Below are positions 45,001-54,773 of a stretch of DNA of 64,000 bases, one piece after another (position 1 is the stretch's first letter; each line of letters begins with the position of its first letter). A program made the position numbers and the translations under genes. This stretch comes from Neoscytalidium dimidiatum (lineage: Eukaryota; Ascomycota; Dothideomycetes; Botryosphaeriales; Botryosphaeriaceae): assembly GCA_037367355.1 (NCBI GenBank), contig CM074698.1, forward strand, positions 3,162,001 to 3,226,000, written 5' to 3'. The notes beneath the pieces were generated by a model, which had not been told where the DNA came from, did no database searches, and saw only the letters and a program-made list of their open reading frames with translations.

Positions 45001-46103
45001 GTGCATACGTAGAGTTCGTGCAAAATATTGTCGAGTTTCTCCAACAACATACTCACGATATCTGCCCTGTCGACTCCTTCTTCACCGATTCAAGTGTCTT
45101 TCCACTACCAGCTACAGATCCAACCTACGTGGTCGGAAGACTCAAGAGCTACGTGCCGAAATTGTCAGAACAGAGGACCGTCAAGCAGCTAGTCTCTTTT
45201 TTTCAAAACGTTTCGGAGCGGGCTGCTATCGACAACGAGCAGGACTATCTGGCGAGCCAACTTCGGACCGCGACGATGGGAGCGTGTGAGCATGACGATA
45301 CAGAGAGGCCAACATTGCGTCAAGTTCTATTAGGTGCAATATTCCCAGCCTACATCGAACAAGCTTTCACGACAACCGCGGGCTGGATATTCGCAATACC
45401 CCTACTCCAAGCTTCTCATGCCATTCTTCTGGAGCTTGACTACCAAGGTTGTCGATACAGTGTCTCCGAGCTCTCAAGCCTTGCAACGGTCGACTCGCTC
45501 CTCTCGAGCATGCTCGACGCGATGTACGCTGCAACTGAGCTACTGATCACGCATTCTGGTTTGCTCGAACAACCACATGTCCTGCACGTCCTCGCCCTGA
45601 TCTTCGACGCCGTGGCCGCCACCGTCATGCCCGTCGCGCACATCTACCGCCGCACCGGCATCGCTGTCGCAGCTGCTCAGCGTATCGAGGCGTTGAAGGC
45701 GTTCAGCCTCTTCGTCGCTGCCAAGATCTACGACTCCGATGCCACCCACGATATTTCAGCGTACCCGCCATCAGACCCAGACCCGCTTCCGGAAGAACAG
45801 TTAGTGCGATTCAGGGAAGTGCGGCAGCTGTGCGCTCGCGACTTGAAGCAGGCGTTGGGAGGGGAAAATTGGGTCAGGCAAGGGGAACAGTATCTCCTGG
45901 TCAGGAAGAATGGGAGGAGGGTTGTTCAGACGGCTGTGGGTTCATTGGAGGAAGAGAGTCGGAAGGTTGTGGTCGCGATTGAGGGGTTTCATGGCGCCTT
46001 GCGGGCGGCATTGTGGAGGGGGGAAGAGGATCTGTGGGAGAGGAGGAAGAGGGGGAAAGTTGGAAGGTGGCCGGTGAGGGAGGGAGAGATGGTGGTTATT
46101 TAA
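39051..46103 (+). CDS. MUS7: Mus7/Mms22-family DNA repair protein
   Basis: Scaffold for replication-fork repair; in yeasts Mms22/Mus7 works with the Rtt101-Mms1 cullin ligase and helps survive fork-blocking damage such as MMS. One uninterrupted exon of 7053 nt, 2350 aa, within the size range of fungal members. The N-terminus MSDWRIRGYVPDSDEEDD is the family signature. The first 1000 residues are acidic/basic, Ser/Pro-rich and disordered, with basic patches. The second half is helical and carries the conserved Mus7 region, including SSTWYSTDFDVSPLWSGTFF near residue 1080. The C-terminus ends in LWERRKRGKVGRWPVREGEMVVI, shown here as its key end GRWPVREG. No intron is needed. Confidence 0.88.
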   Translation: MSDWRIRGYVPDSDEEDDLDLDGAHAIRPPEAKTSHVESTETAKAPIQDYRPEEDDASTQLPESQDELGLDSSQNDLLNQTSLRLYASRANCSSITQATESFTTPVPRMDHNSSYRATSHSNDISNGDHELSPEITSASSTNALSRRFLATQLFSDEHLSSTSVSGFLNHSSRKATPILQDGDLDELQQDWPNGQNGTLSALSSPLSEARSDIEPPDWMLSSLPLHTSRDDGPEDFAGRSRQTVQVVIPPQQEPQFDQGAFDQLDDAEKTRIRRALRKRNPIQLHPYLLEAEKYRQNLKARGLKPVNVGVEHQKHHERHHARNRVETQDEDSQDREFVLDDTQPNSLRQSSPVDLPSSPPPIDPATSLPAPSDHGLDINGEAIGIDDDDYEFPDLSVLLRRKHDGSVQEGFKRRKTLHTFSRKGALNRTSSLPQSPHTNHSDQAPQAHKVFDVPPSPPASETLPNQDHLLQKRRGLPQLRRLSPNQIPQPPTPAMSSTRRPRQTRVIDPDEDDEPPLSTSRRRGHQRTQSVAVVSSDSSSDSSSEADIDKDRDLQKAKRRIKGVLPASWLRLDKRAQENRKPYANTKPPRRLSRISAQRETAMPRVSSRRASPSPPGRIQDYDPILINDDDNSGSDVGDNSTIVPTRRASLDLGLGFTDTFGDLGNYEVQEHDWVDPMLPSASRATVTKQPQRKRQLKLADTIPCASKRPRLDDFDRPSRPRSAFASGIDKKPKTKNQQRPKRQPRAQPPALSIVDAPVFHTLEAPRIPQFLRVAARQARRQPNQGRHSPTNKHIRLQTEADTEDANSSLRDWRAGRVKPSIRNYEGNIAESRPPLSDRAANEQGASRQQKLAGTPKLDRNRPRRVENAASDGEAARQNKRPRLRQIKLNTVPLPAQTSPTPSTTKRQFKQRFSIAHRPTAQKPRVKQPEFRTAQLERPETEYDSRDRAAAFRKKLSQLDRAYNTSSRLQFRDAWTGQHQNPRLARFLEDDEIAPLPAPEPGLNDVVPSVEANPPPPPKPKRKLKAKVHRVDVETREYRQPSDPIPHVPARSSPSSILTVDIESRRLEGLGPSSTWYSTDFDVSPLWSGTFFHESTIIGSGEFQQALAVSTRDLDAYTGLYNFSLNGISCQWGAWTEDVASEMALLLSSTASRLENAQTTYQRENPEDTGDVVFFDYLCALRHIVRYFSTHLHFLDPVDRRSFVPRMQHLLDSASRDALADLSNLSAHVFSGNITEKIKLRSSNMLLLLIYQVSQIASHSLVDPSQRQDLSFTFKALVKSVLQLVLKKGMGELRQYIDENRRYTAREQGIREDKLAIESFVVIRHLFQAYEMPPLSLWSLIKEELVPSMPQIHHIQSFERLWYDIFALLPYSDIDENGLIQASNRSSQSVGGDWSLVVPLLNRLFTLYPESAQTNATSVNAYLRVCFWRCYNLICCWGWRKCDSLLTTIFDFFSRRGFKHLHNEESKGSPPFLEDLDRRPDLDIQPDDRAFHIFLKTLVTGFRSLRHNCSERQIQNIAWRLVPNHRRTYHKEEDLRQEDLDGLRNQHDLLCTLYWASPPGFRPRLSSLRNLVDQTRSHREVCRLSVRACSRLSRYQISTDEGNESLEPFAEWFNEIISQNLAQYKMARSEAESQYEAARSSGNEYISAEHLQLTIRNNQAQIMATLGDAIYGIGSAIKAAHDADGATLLLRNSGITDVFKLFDAKNSQTNKLIAEILLVFQTYLGLLRGKYPQEESQQTSDDSQDYGGGFSLEDIEPTEMNDATSSELSVDFVRDAVWQLVSSCFGAETLPDDALLVTVVETWSMIARHLVRKGLRGWSSFLDPYNPNSWRQLQDTEQTRKFSALFMSTVLIQDPSSYDGNRDDMLWSWFRSLVERESMLKFQHRLTASLMNRDPKHPLFRNLPFCKNPKTGQVEIRLSEFRQRRLSLISSVLANMRDNYDTAMHNNLQTLPELRKEYNGLLKQLMAAMKKNYQDLGQNSETKSAYVEFVQNIVEFLQQHTHDICPVDSFFTDSSVFPLPATDPTYVVGRLKSYVPKLSEQRTVKQLVSFFQNVSERAAIDNEQDYLASQLRTATMGACEHDDTERPTLRQVLLGAIFPAYIEQAFTTTAGWIFAIPLLQASHAILLELDYQGCRYSVSELSSLATVDSLLSSMLDAMYAATELLITHSGLLEQPHVLHVLALIFDAVAATVMPVAHIYRRTGIAVAAAQRIEALKAFSLFVAAKIYDSDATHDISAYPPSDPDPLPEEQLVRFREVRQLCARDLKQALGGENWVRQGEQYLLVRKNGRRVVQTAVGSLEEESRKVVVAIEGFHGALRAALWRGEEDLWERRKRGKVGRWPVREGEMVVI

Positions 46104-47262
46104 GGATGGATGTGGGGAGGATAGTAGGCGCACGGGATTGCATTTGGTGATTGAACACTACTACTACATTTTTAGCTTGAGCGATGAGGTTGTTCAGCGG
46201 CATTACAGGGGAGTCATGGTTTCAATTTTGCGAAGTGGAGTAGAATCGAGTATACATTTGTATTATTTTCTTTTTTTTTCTGCAGCCGTCGTGTCTGATT
46301 TTTAGTAGACCCCGTTGACGTCAGAGCTTAGGTAGACAGACTCTCAACAGCGCGAGGCAGGATAAGACATGTATTCAGCCATCTCATAATCTGTCGACAA
46401 CACTTTCCCCACCCCCTTTTTATTTCATTCTATCTTTTCCATTTTTTGTTTTGCATTCCGCGATTCACGTAAGGTCGGAAGCGTGGAGTTTTTTTTTTTT
46501 TTTTTGGAGTCCCGCGTCGTCGCCCTCTTAAAGTCGGTGATCGGCCATCCTATCGCACAGCCTTACGGGCAGCCGGGCCACACACATCCACAGCCACCCA
46601 GAGCTTACGAACGCGGAGGTGCGGAGGCGAGACCGGCGTCCAATCAGCGGCGCTTCGTATCCGTTTGCTTGGCTGCACTTCAGATAGGTCTGGGTGATCG
46701 GATAAAGGGGATCTTCGATCTACTCTCGGGAGGATCGAGTGCTGCCAGAGATGGTCGTGGAGTACAGTGGGGAGAAGGTATCTCAACTCGCCGTGTTTGT
46801 GAGTGAGCCTGGAAGTAGGCCGGATCCCCAGCCGGCGAGGAAGGTATGCCACAGACTCGGAAGACGTTACGCGGTGGATTATTTAAGATAGTTGATTAAG
46901 AGTCGATTTATACATGGATTTATTTGTATACGAGTCCATGAGAAAAGCAGACTGTACGCAAATGATTCAATAAACTAAACTACGAGCTCCACCCGAATGT
47001 TGCTGCTCTCATCCGCGGTATCTCCCACGGCGTAACAAAGAAAAGCAGAGCCGATACACACACTCTCCATCATTCCCAAGCCGTATTTTCGTTCCGTGGA
47101 GTGTCATGTGTGACATACCGCACAGTCCAGAAAAAGAGTGAGATGCAACGACTCCAAATCAAGCCAAAAAAAAAAAAAAAAGCGCCGAATTCCGCAAACT
47201 GGTCAGTGCCATGTCGATTGCCGCGCATGCATCACCGAATTATCGATGATAGGAACACAAGT
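46104..47262. other. Intergenic region
   Basis: Contains homopolymer T runs (about 46269-46278 and 46488-46505) and an A run at about 47166-47180. Convergent 3' flanks of MUS7 and the GPI protein gene. No gene recognised. Confidence 0.55.
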
Positions 47263-47958
47263 TTAGAGGACGACGGGCAGACCGACGAGGGCGGCGAGGC
47301 CGAGGAACTTGACGGCGCCGGCGTCGGGCATGATGACGGCGGCAGCGCCGGTGAACTGGGCGGTGCCGGTTCCTGTTGCGCCTGTTGTGGCGGCGGCAGT
47401 GGCGCCGGTAGTCAGCCTGGTGGTTCCAGAGGTGGGAGTACCGACGAGGCCAGTGGTTCCCGTGGTACCCGTGGTGCCAGCAGTGGGGCGGGGAGTGTTG
47501 ACACCGGTGCCGGTACCAGTGCCGGTGGTGGATGGGGCGGCGGGAGCACCTCCTGAGTTCCACGTCGTGGCCGTGGGGAAGTTGCAGGCGCGGATGATGT
47601 CGACGACGTCTGCGGCGCGTTAATTAGTATTGGATTAGGAGACTTGCGGATATTGATGCCTGAGATCAAGCTTACCATTCTCGGGGGTCGTGTCATCGTC
47701 GTCATCGAAGTCGGTGCCGCCGTTGGCAGCGACGCAAGCTGCACAGTTGGGCACATCGTTCCGGGCGTTGGGAGCCTGGCAGATGCAGTTGCGGTAGGCG
47801 ACGCTGTCGTCGTCGATGCGGCGGTTGCAGTCGGTGGTCAGCTGGACGACGGACTGGCAGACGCTGCGGCAAGGGAGCGGGATGTCATTGTCGTCGACGT
47901 CCTGGGTGTAGCCGATGGCGGCGAGAGTCAAGAGAACGGCGATAGTCTTGAACTGCAT
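47263..47958 (-). CDS. GPI-anchored cysteine-rich cell-surface protein
   Basis: Exons (minus) 47958-47676 and 47609-47263 close to 209 aa. Signal peptide MQFKTIAVLLTLAAIGYTQ. The N-terminal domain has eight cysteines (30, 34, 44, 58, 60, 72, 75 and 103): CRSVC, a CIC pair and a CAAC pair, broken by an Asp run (DDDDD). It resembles, but does not clearly match, CFEM domains. From about residue 115 to 180 the chain is a Thr/Gly/Ala-rich stalk with GTTGTTGTTG repeats, likely heavily O-glycosylated. It ends in a hydrophobic GPI-type tail (VKFLGLAALVGLPVVL). Expected on the cell wall or plasma membrane; function unknown. Confidence 0.8.
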
Positions 47959-49340
47959 TGTGGCTTTGTTTTCGAGAAATATTTGGCGTTGAATTGAAGT
48001 CAGGGGATATCTGAGTATTCGTCTCCAAAATTGCCGGAGTCGATTGTGGTGAAGGTGCTGGATGAGTATGATCTACACCGACTTGCTCTTCACTTTATAT
48101 CCAGCACTCTGGGGATCAACGCACTGACTTACGACAACCCATGGAGGCGCAGCCGTTGGGTCTTGGAAGCAGCATTCAGCAAATTTTCTCTGCCCAGAGA
48201 TCTCAGTCTTTCGACAGAGCTTCTGGATTTGCATCTGTATGCTGTCATGCCGGCATGTGGTAGGGCGCCTCTTTCGCGGGGAAGGCGTCGATCGTTCACG
48301 GCCAAGGCGTGCCGAGCCGCGCTAACGGTGTCTCAGGAAGGCTGTAATGGACAGTGTTTACATCGTGAGAGCTCTTTCATTGGCGTGCTGCAAGCATTAC
48401 CCCTGGAAACTGACCACTGCGGATGCAGTTTATTTAGCCCAAGATCAGTCCGTTTGTGGCTGGTCCAACCGGGTACGTCACTTCCAAGCCTGGCGCAGTG
48501 TCTCATGCGCCGAATCGACGCTGGGAAACGAGTCTTGCAGTTCTTGGTTACTGAGTAAGGACGGCTGTGACCGTTTCAAACGACAAAAAATAGTAACCGC
48601 AGAGTGCTTCGGCAGTCTTGCACAAGAAGCCGACCCAAGAGCAAGAAGAATAGTGTGATTGAGCCAGCCCTGCGTTGGTGCAATGACGCGGCGGGCTGGC
48701 CACTTGGCTGTCGGTGCCCTATTGTAATCTCTCACCGATTCCATTCCGCGATTCATGCTCGTAAGAGTATTCTTGCTCACAGGGAAAACGCCTGGCACCG
48801 GTGAAGTTGCTTGTTTCTCTCTCAGGTGACTTCTCATCTCTCTCTGGGTTTCTTTCAGCGCTGCAGAATAGCACATGAGCTGCTTAATCGTTGGAGCGTC
48901 AATACAATCCAACGAAACTTGACGGTCGAGCAGCCTTGTGCGTGAGCCCAGGCCCAATGTTGCTGCGGAATTTCCATTATTGCCCTGTTTCTCGTTGTTC
49001 CAAGCGTTGCTGAGGCCGCTAAAGCATGGCGCCGCGCTTGCCGTGACACCAGCGTGTTCGATGCACGGCTAAGACAAGGTGGCGTAGCTGCCATCTCGCG
49101 AGTATGCAAGCAGCAGTAAGAGATATCAAGCAAATAGCTCCGCCCTTGACTTACCGCGCAGTGCTTACGCAAGCTTATGGGCACCTATCTGCAGGAAAAT
49201 AGGCCGGGCAAACAATGAGTCTTTGGTGCCTTCCGTGTAGGCGGGCCAACCGTGGTAGGTTAACATAGGGGAACTAATGCAGTGGACTCAAACACATGAA
49301 ACCTTTTCTGTGTTGTTCAAGTATCTGGCTGAGCATCGCG
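47959..49340. other. Intergenic region
   Basis: Promoter side of the GPI protein gene and 3' flank of the Zn2Cys6 regulator. Open frames up to 175 codons exist but show no motifs and overlap one another on both strands. No gene supported. Confidence 0.5.
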
Positions 49341-51510
49341 TCACTCGAAGCCGAATGGGAAGATCCCGAAATCTTGCTGAGAGAAGTCACCCGGCCAGGG
49401 CCAGTCTTCCAGCAGCTCGGGAGGTAGTTGAAATTGCGATGTCGCAGCCATAGTGTCCATACCGTTAGTAGGCATAAAAGCGGAGCGGTGCGTTGATACG
49501 GTAGCTGTGAGATCCGCAATGGTATTTTGGAAGGGTGGCTGTATCATAGCGTTGCGCTGCATGCGCATGTATTCGTCGATGCGGTCCACCTGTGAGCGCA
49601 GGCCGCGACTTGTGCCTTGGGTGCGGTACAGGCCAGATTCCAGACTCTCCAGGAGATCGGCCATAGAGAGCCTATAGTTGATTAGCATAGGGCATTTGTT
49701 GGCAATGTAAGCACAGAAATGATACGAGATGCGAAGAAGCGACTCGCACTGGGTAAGATGTCATGCGACACTTACAGCATGCTTCGAACATGTTGATAAG
49801 ACGCCTCGGACAGAGGACTTTCCATTACCGAACCCAGGATGGTGCCGATTCCGGCAAGATGGTAAATCTGCAAAATTAGCTGATGGGGCGCATTGGGCAA
49901 GGCAGACTCGCTCACCAAAGGGGTGCTAATTGCTTTCATGTAAGGCACCGGCACGCGATGGAACGTTGACAACAGCTCTGCCGCAACATTGCATTTCTGC
50001 TCCACATCTGCATTCTCTTCGACAGAGAAGAGTACCATCCGGAGCAGCTGCATGGTAGCCTGAATGTTAGCTGCCTGAAATCCGAAAATGTCTTTGCCAG
50101 AATCACCAGTCACTGGAGGAATCTCCTTAAAGCGATGGGGCAATTGCGAGTACATATCAAGCACAGATTGCAACACGCCTGGGCCAGAGAATGCTTCAGG
50201 GGTGAAGAACATTTGTACAGGGCGCAAAGCTGCGTTCGCGTTACGATGAGAGCGCAGCCGGCTGACAGTATGCTCCAGCACACGATACAAGTCTGTGGTA
50301 AAATTCCAACCGTGCATCCAGCATGTTGGATCACTTAGGCCAGGTGGAGCTACTTCCAGTTGCTCGCCATCGGCTTCAGCGGGATAGCGCACGTGGCTGT
50401 GGGCTTCGCGGGAGTACAGCGGGCCGCTCCACACGATAGAAGAATACACGTCAAGCGTATAGGTCGACCAGAACAGACGACGTCTCTCCTCGCGCTCGAT
50501 GGAGGTGATATCTTTGGGCCAATGGGCCTCGTCGGAAAAGCGCTGGATGGCACAGAGAGTGAAATAGTGGCCCTTGTACTCGTGCAAAGTCTCTATCTTG
50601 CCGAACTGAATGCTCGCAATGGCAATAAGCGCGCATGCTCTGAGATAGTGTAAGCCTGTTGCACCGGGCAGATCCTTCTGAATGGCATCTTTGGCCGCAC
50701 AGTAGAAAGTCTCAGCTGGAATATCCTCGGGCTGTGCCGGGTGGGTAATCCAGGGAGCAAGGGCACCGTCGCGTGCTCTTCCGGCAACTATGGAGCATGC
50801 GGCCATGATGGAGGCAAAGAAACCGCGGTCATAGAGGTATTCGCGTTGATGGAGCATGCGGAGCAGGGTCTCGCGGTGGAAAAAAGGGAATATGGGGTAG
50901 ACTATCTGGTGGTAGATCTCCATCAATGAGCGGATGGAAGGCCCTGTTCACGCCTTGTCAGCACGGCGGAGACCTAGAGTGGGATGAAGCCGGAGGGATA
51001 TACCGCAGGCCATAGCAAATGCCTTCCATGCTTCGCCAATAGGGTCGCGGGTGTACGAGGCAAGATGACGGTCGGGGGTCTTGCGCGGAGTGGGGTCAAT
51101 TGGCGGAGGCTGGGTAAAGGAGGGGAGGCCGTGGGTAACGGTAGAAGAGTGGTGGTGAAAATGATTCGTTTGAGCCGGGCTGGGCTGAGAGTCGGAAGGC
51201 GTGCTCTGGGCGGCGCTGGAAGCGCGCTGGCCGGTGGTGGATTGTTGCTTCACGCCGGCATTGGAGCCACGAGCGCGGCGCCAAGGACGTGTATATGCGC
51301 AGGGGATGTCGAAATCGACGCAATTCTGGCAACGCTGGGAATCGCTCTCGCTGGCCTTGCACCGTATGCTTCGCTTGTGGCAGAAGTCGCCTTTTGGTGG
51401 GCGGGGCTTCGTTAGCATGCAGCGCAGGGACGCGTGGGCAGGGACCAGGGCGGGGGCATCTTACAGGCGCGAGAGGCGCGTTGGAGCTTCTTGGGGCGGC
51501 CATCGGGCAT
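49341..51510 (-). CDS. Zn2Cys6 fungal transcription factor
   Basis: Binuclear zinc-cluster regulator. Exons (minus): 51510-51465, 51390-51004, 50943-49776 and 49671-49341, closing exactly to 643 aa. The DNA-binding cluster starts RASRACDFCHKRSIRCK and continues SQRCQNCVDFDIPC: six cysteines in C-x2-C-x6-C...C-x2-C-x6-C spacing. The first cysteine codon is split by intron 1, and WRRARG is a basic linker. The fungal-specific middle homology domain begins about residue 145 with MEIYHQIVYPIFPFFHRETL and includes a RRRLFWSTYTLDVYSS-type segment. The C-terminal 80 residues (QFQLPPELLEDWPWPGD) are acidic and aromatic, like an activation domain. It lies next to, and on the same strand as, the sugar transporter and is a good candidate local regulator of it and the kinase. 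Confidence 0.92.
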
Positions 51511-52216
51511 CTAGGAGAATTTTGAGGGAAAATGCCTGAACGGCAATGCCTGGGGGCGTCTGGGGCAAGGTCGCAATGGGAAGCTGCTGTTTCGGTTGTT
51601 GACGCGAAGCGATGCGATGATGGCAGTGGAGCCGAGGAGCCGCCATCTGCCAGCCGCCAGCCGACAGCTGCAAGCATGCAGCTCCAACCCCGGACGCCCG
51701 CCACGGGGCCGCTAGGTACGTAGCCGCCTGCTGCCATTCTGCCATCATGCTGGCCCGTGTCCGGTCGCCCCAGCGCCAATAACAGCTGCCGGCCGTCGGG
51801 TGCCGGGGAAGTCTCCGCCACTCCTCCCACATGCTCCTCTGGGCCCAGCACCGCCCACCCACGAACGACTCACTCCACCAGGGGGCAGTGTCGCAGCAAT
51901 GAGCCTTGCCTGTCCGCCAAGGTATTCTCAAAATAGCTCCTGCCTGTATCGCTCAATTCCACGCCGAGCCGACATGCGTGCATTGCCGCTTCAACACAGC
52001 GTCTTCAGACACCCGCGTGAGCTACTCGTGTCTTTTCATCTATTCCCTTGGCTCAATTACGCGTTCGTGGCAATCCTTCTTGGACTGAGTCTCCGTTCTT
52101 AGGCCTATTGTATTTGTAATTCCCTTGTCGACTTTTCCGCCTTTCGCAATAATCATCGCCGCCCAAGCGCTGCCTCGCCACCGACCCGGCTGCGTTCCTG
52201 CCCTCTGCTTCTGGCT
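51511..52216. promoter_or_regulatory. Promoter region of the Zn2Cys6 regulator
   Basis: 706 bp between the regulator's ATG and the transporter's stop. GC-rich at first, then pyrimidine-rich. No operator assigned. Confidence 0.4.
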
Positions 52217-54017
52217 CTAAGCTACATTGCTTTCGCTCTTCAAAGATCGCCCTTTCTCTGCCAATCTGCCTAAACCGATAGGCACTCCTCTCTCGGCCAG
52301 AATGTCTCCATGGTCCCTGTACGCCAGCTCCATCTTCCAGTTGAACGGACTCGGCGTCGAGAACAATGCGTCGACAGACTCCAGAGATCTGTCTGCTGTT
52401 TCGGGGTAGACTGCCTCATGCGTCAATTGTCTGTTTGTCTCTCTATGTGAACAAAGCTACATCACTCACAGAGGTACACAATCGGGATCCAGATCAGGTT
52501 AAGTCCAGCAAAGAGGAAGTATGTCCGGTTTTCAATTGAGTCGAACATGATCGGGTTGACCAGAACCGTCCATCCCACTCCGATCGCCCACCCAGTGATC
52601 CCGAATCCGTTCCCTTGTGCCCGCATATCCGAAGACCATATCTCGGTAGGTATGAGAAATGCCACCGTTCCCCACGATGCCGCATAACAGAGATTGAACA
52701 GAAACAACATGGTCACCGCCGCGGGTGCAAACTGCGTTGCCTTCTCTGGTTGTGCGCGCGCTGTCTCGTACAGAGCACCTGCGATTAGGTTCACTGCGAA
52801 AAGCCCTGCTGCTCCAGCCATGAGGCAGATACGACGACCTAACCTGTCGACAATCTGCGCGCTGATGATAGTCCCAATTATTCCAATCGTGTTCAATCCT
52901 CCGGCAAGTCCATTCTGGGTGAGCGTCGAGTACCCTGCTTGCGACAGAAGAACGGGTGAGTATGCAGTCACTGCCTGTTCCTCAGCGTCAGTACAACGAC
53001 CGCATAGAGTATGCATGTCGCGAGTCCTACCGTTATCCCAGTCCACGATGCCATAATCTGCAGCCACATGCAAAGCCAGGCTCGCCGACCCAAGTGACTA
53101 CCCGGCTTTCCACCTTTACCGACCAGAATCATGGCGAACTGGAGAGGCGAACTCTTCCTGCTCTCCTTTGCGACAGCTACGATTTCGAGAAACTCCATTT
53201 CTACCTCGACATCATATTTGCCGCGTACATGCTCAAGAGCTTCTCTTGCTTCATCGTATTGTCCGATCGATGCGAGGTACCGAGGACTGTCTGGAAGCAT
53301 CTTCACGCCTGCGAACAGAAGGAGTGCGGGGAAGCACTGGAAGGCTAGCAAGAATCGCCAGCGGACATCGGAATACCCGCCGTCGATGAATGCAAGACCG
53401 AAGCTCAGCCAATATGCAACCGATATACCAAGATCTACGGCACATTAGTCGATCAGCAGTCTGGTTGCAGAACGCGTGCTTACAGTTGGCTATGAAGACA
53501 TATCCGAGGTAGCCGCCGCGGTGCGAGGCCGTCGAAGTCTCCGAGACAAGCACTGGCGTTATACCAGTCAATGCGCCAGTTCCAAGGCCCGTTACCACGC
53601 GTGCAACGAGGATGAAGTCGCTGGATGGGGCAGCGGCTTGCAATGCGCCTCCGATTAATGCGAACATCGACCCGATGAAGAGACTGTTGTTACGTTAACT
53701 TCCCAAACATAACTCTGAGGCCGGTAGCTGTACCCGTTCACGCGCCCGATCCTGTCCGCAGCCCAGCCCCCAGCGAAACAGCCCACAATGCAGCCGAGGT
53801 AGTATACCGAGACAATACCTCCCTGGTGGACTTCGTCCGTAACGTGGCCATTGGGAAGGCCAATACCCACCTCTTGGACATACCTAGGAGAAGCATTGAC
53901 ACCTCCCATCACACCCTGGTCATATCCCTCGAAGAAAATACTGATGAGGGAGAATGTTTGGATAGCTATGTTCAGCCTGGTAGGAGACAAGTCCTTCCAA
54001 AGTGTTGTGTAGCCCAT
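52217..54017 (-). CDS. MFS sugar porter
   Basis: Proton-coupled hexose-type importer of the sugar porter family, plasma membrane. Exons (minus): 54017-53734, 53683-53484, 53434-53031, 52974-52470 and 52410-52217, closing to 528 aa. ATG at 54017 (MGYTTLWKDLSPTRL) is chosen because the open frame upstream has no other ATG. Family motifs are present: FEGYDQGVMGGV in helix 1, the ADRIGR loop motif, PDSPRYL after helix 6, DRLGRR in the second half and PETADRSLES after helix 12 (PETKGRSLEE type). Twelve helices can be counted. The substrate cannot be read directly, but it is divergent from the levoglucosan-kinase-like gene across 756 bp and beside a regulator, so an anhydrosugar is likely. Confidence 0.92.
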
Positions 54018-54773
54018 ACCGACCGGAGGCGCTGGAGCTTGTATTCTTGGTGAAATTACTGAGAAGAGGATGAGAATCAGGAAAACTATATCGAAAAACA
54101 CATTGCTCGGACGCTTTCAGCTCCAGTATATGTGTTTAGGGGCAATCACGCAGCCGGCAGTCTCTTTAACCTCGCCTTACGGCGGATTATGGGTGGAAGG
54201 CGCGTTCCGTCAGCCACGTCAGGCTCATTCCGCAACTTCTCCTTGCCCGCCTTCTCTCCGCAATGACAGGGTCCGGGCACCTATACCCGATAACGTGGGT
54301 TGTGGGGACGGTACTTGATCGAAACTAATGTGCGGTCGATCAGGTGTCGTTCGCTCGGGTTAGGATAGGATTCTTCCCGCGCCGTGCATGCGTTCAACCG
54401 CTTTGCCGTGTTACACCGCGACGACTGCCATTCGTCAGGCTAGGGCTGAGCAGTTGTTAATCGCCTATGTTGTTCCGTTTCTCATATTCTTCACACTACA
54501 AGCCGTTTACCCGCAGAGCGGGCCGTCTGACATGTGCAGCGCTCAGGATGGGCTAGTGGCCCTGCAGCCCTTCCTTCCATCATCAAGAGTCAGCTTGTTG
54601 AACTGCTATCAGGGTCCGGCTCGGATGACGCCTAGTAGGTTAAGCTCGCAAGCGATTGATGCATTCTCATTCTTCCCGTCACTTTCACTTTCACCTTACA
54701 ATTCCATTCTTTTTCATCATTTCAGTTGCCTCCTGCAGCCCTGAGATCGTGACTTCTGCTATCACTCAACAAC
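54018..54773. promoter_or_regulatory. Divergent control region of the sugar porter and the anhydrosugar kinase
   Basis: 756 bp between the two start codons. A perfect 7-bp inverted repeat TGATCGA (54316-54322) / TCGATCA (54336-54342) with a 13-nt spacer containing CGG lies near the middle and could be an operator for a dimeric zinc-cluster regulator. CreA-type SYGGRG sites occur at 54302-54307 (GTGGGG) and, reversed, 54256-54261 (CTCCGC). These are short motifs and may be chance. Confidence 0.45.

Noticed and set aside
47240..47563. His/Arg-rich minus-strand frame over the GPI protein stalk
   Set aside because: It reads the Thr/Gly repeat of the real gene in a wrong frame.
54018..54101. Upstream extension of the sugar porter start
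   Set aside because: The extension begins at GTG, not ATG; the ATG at 54017 gives the normal N-terminus for this porter group.
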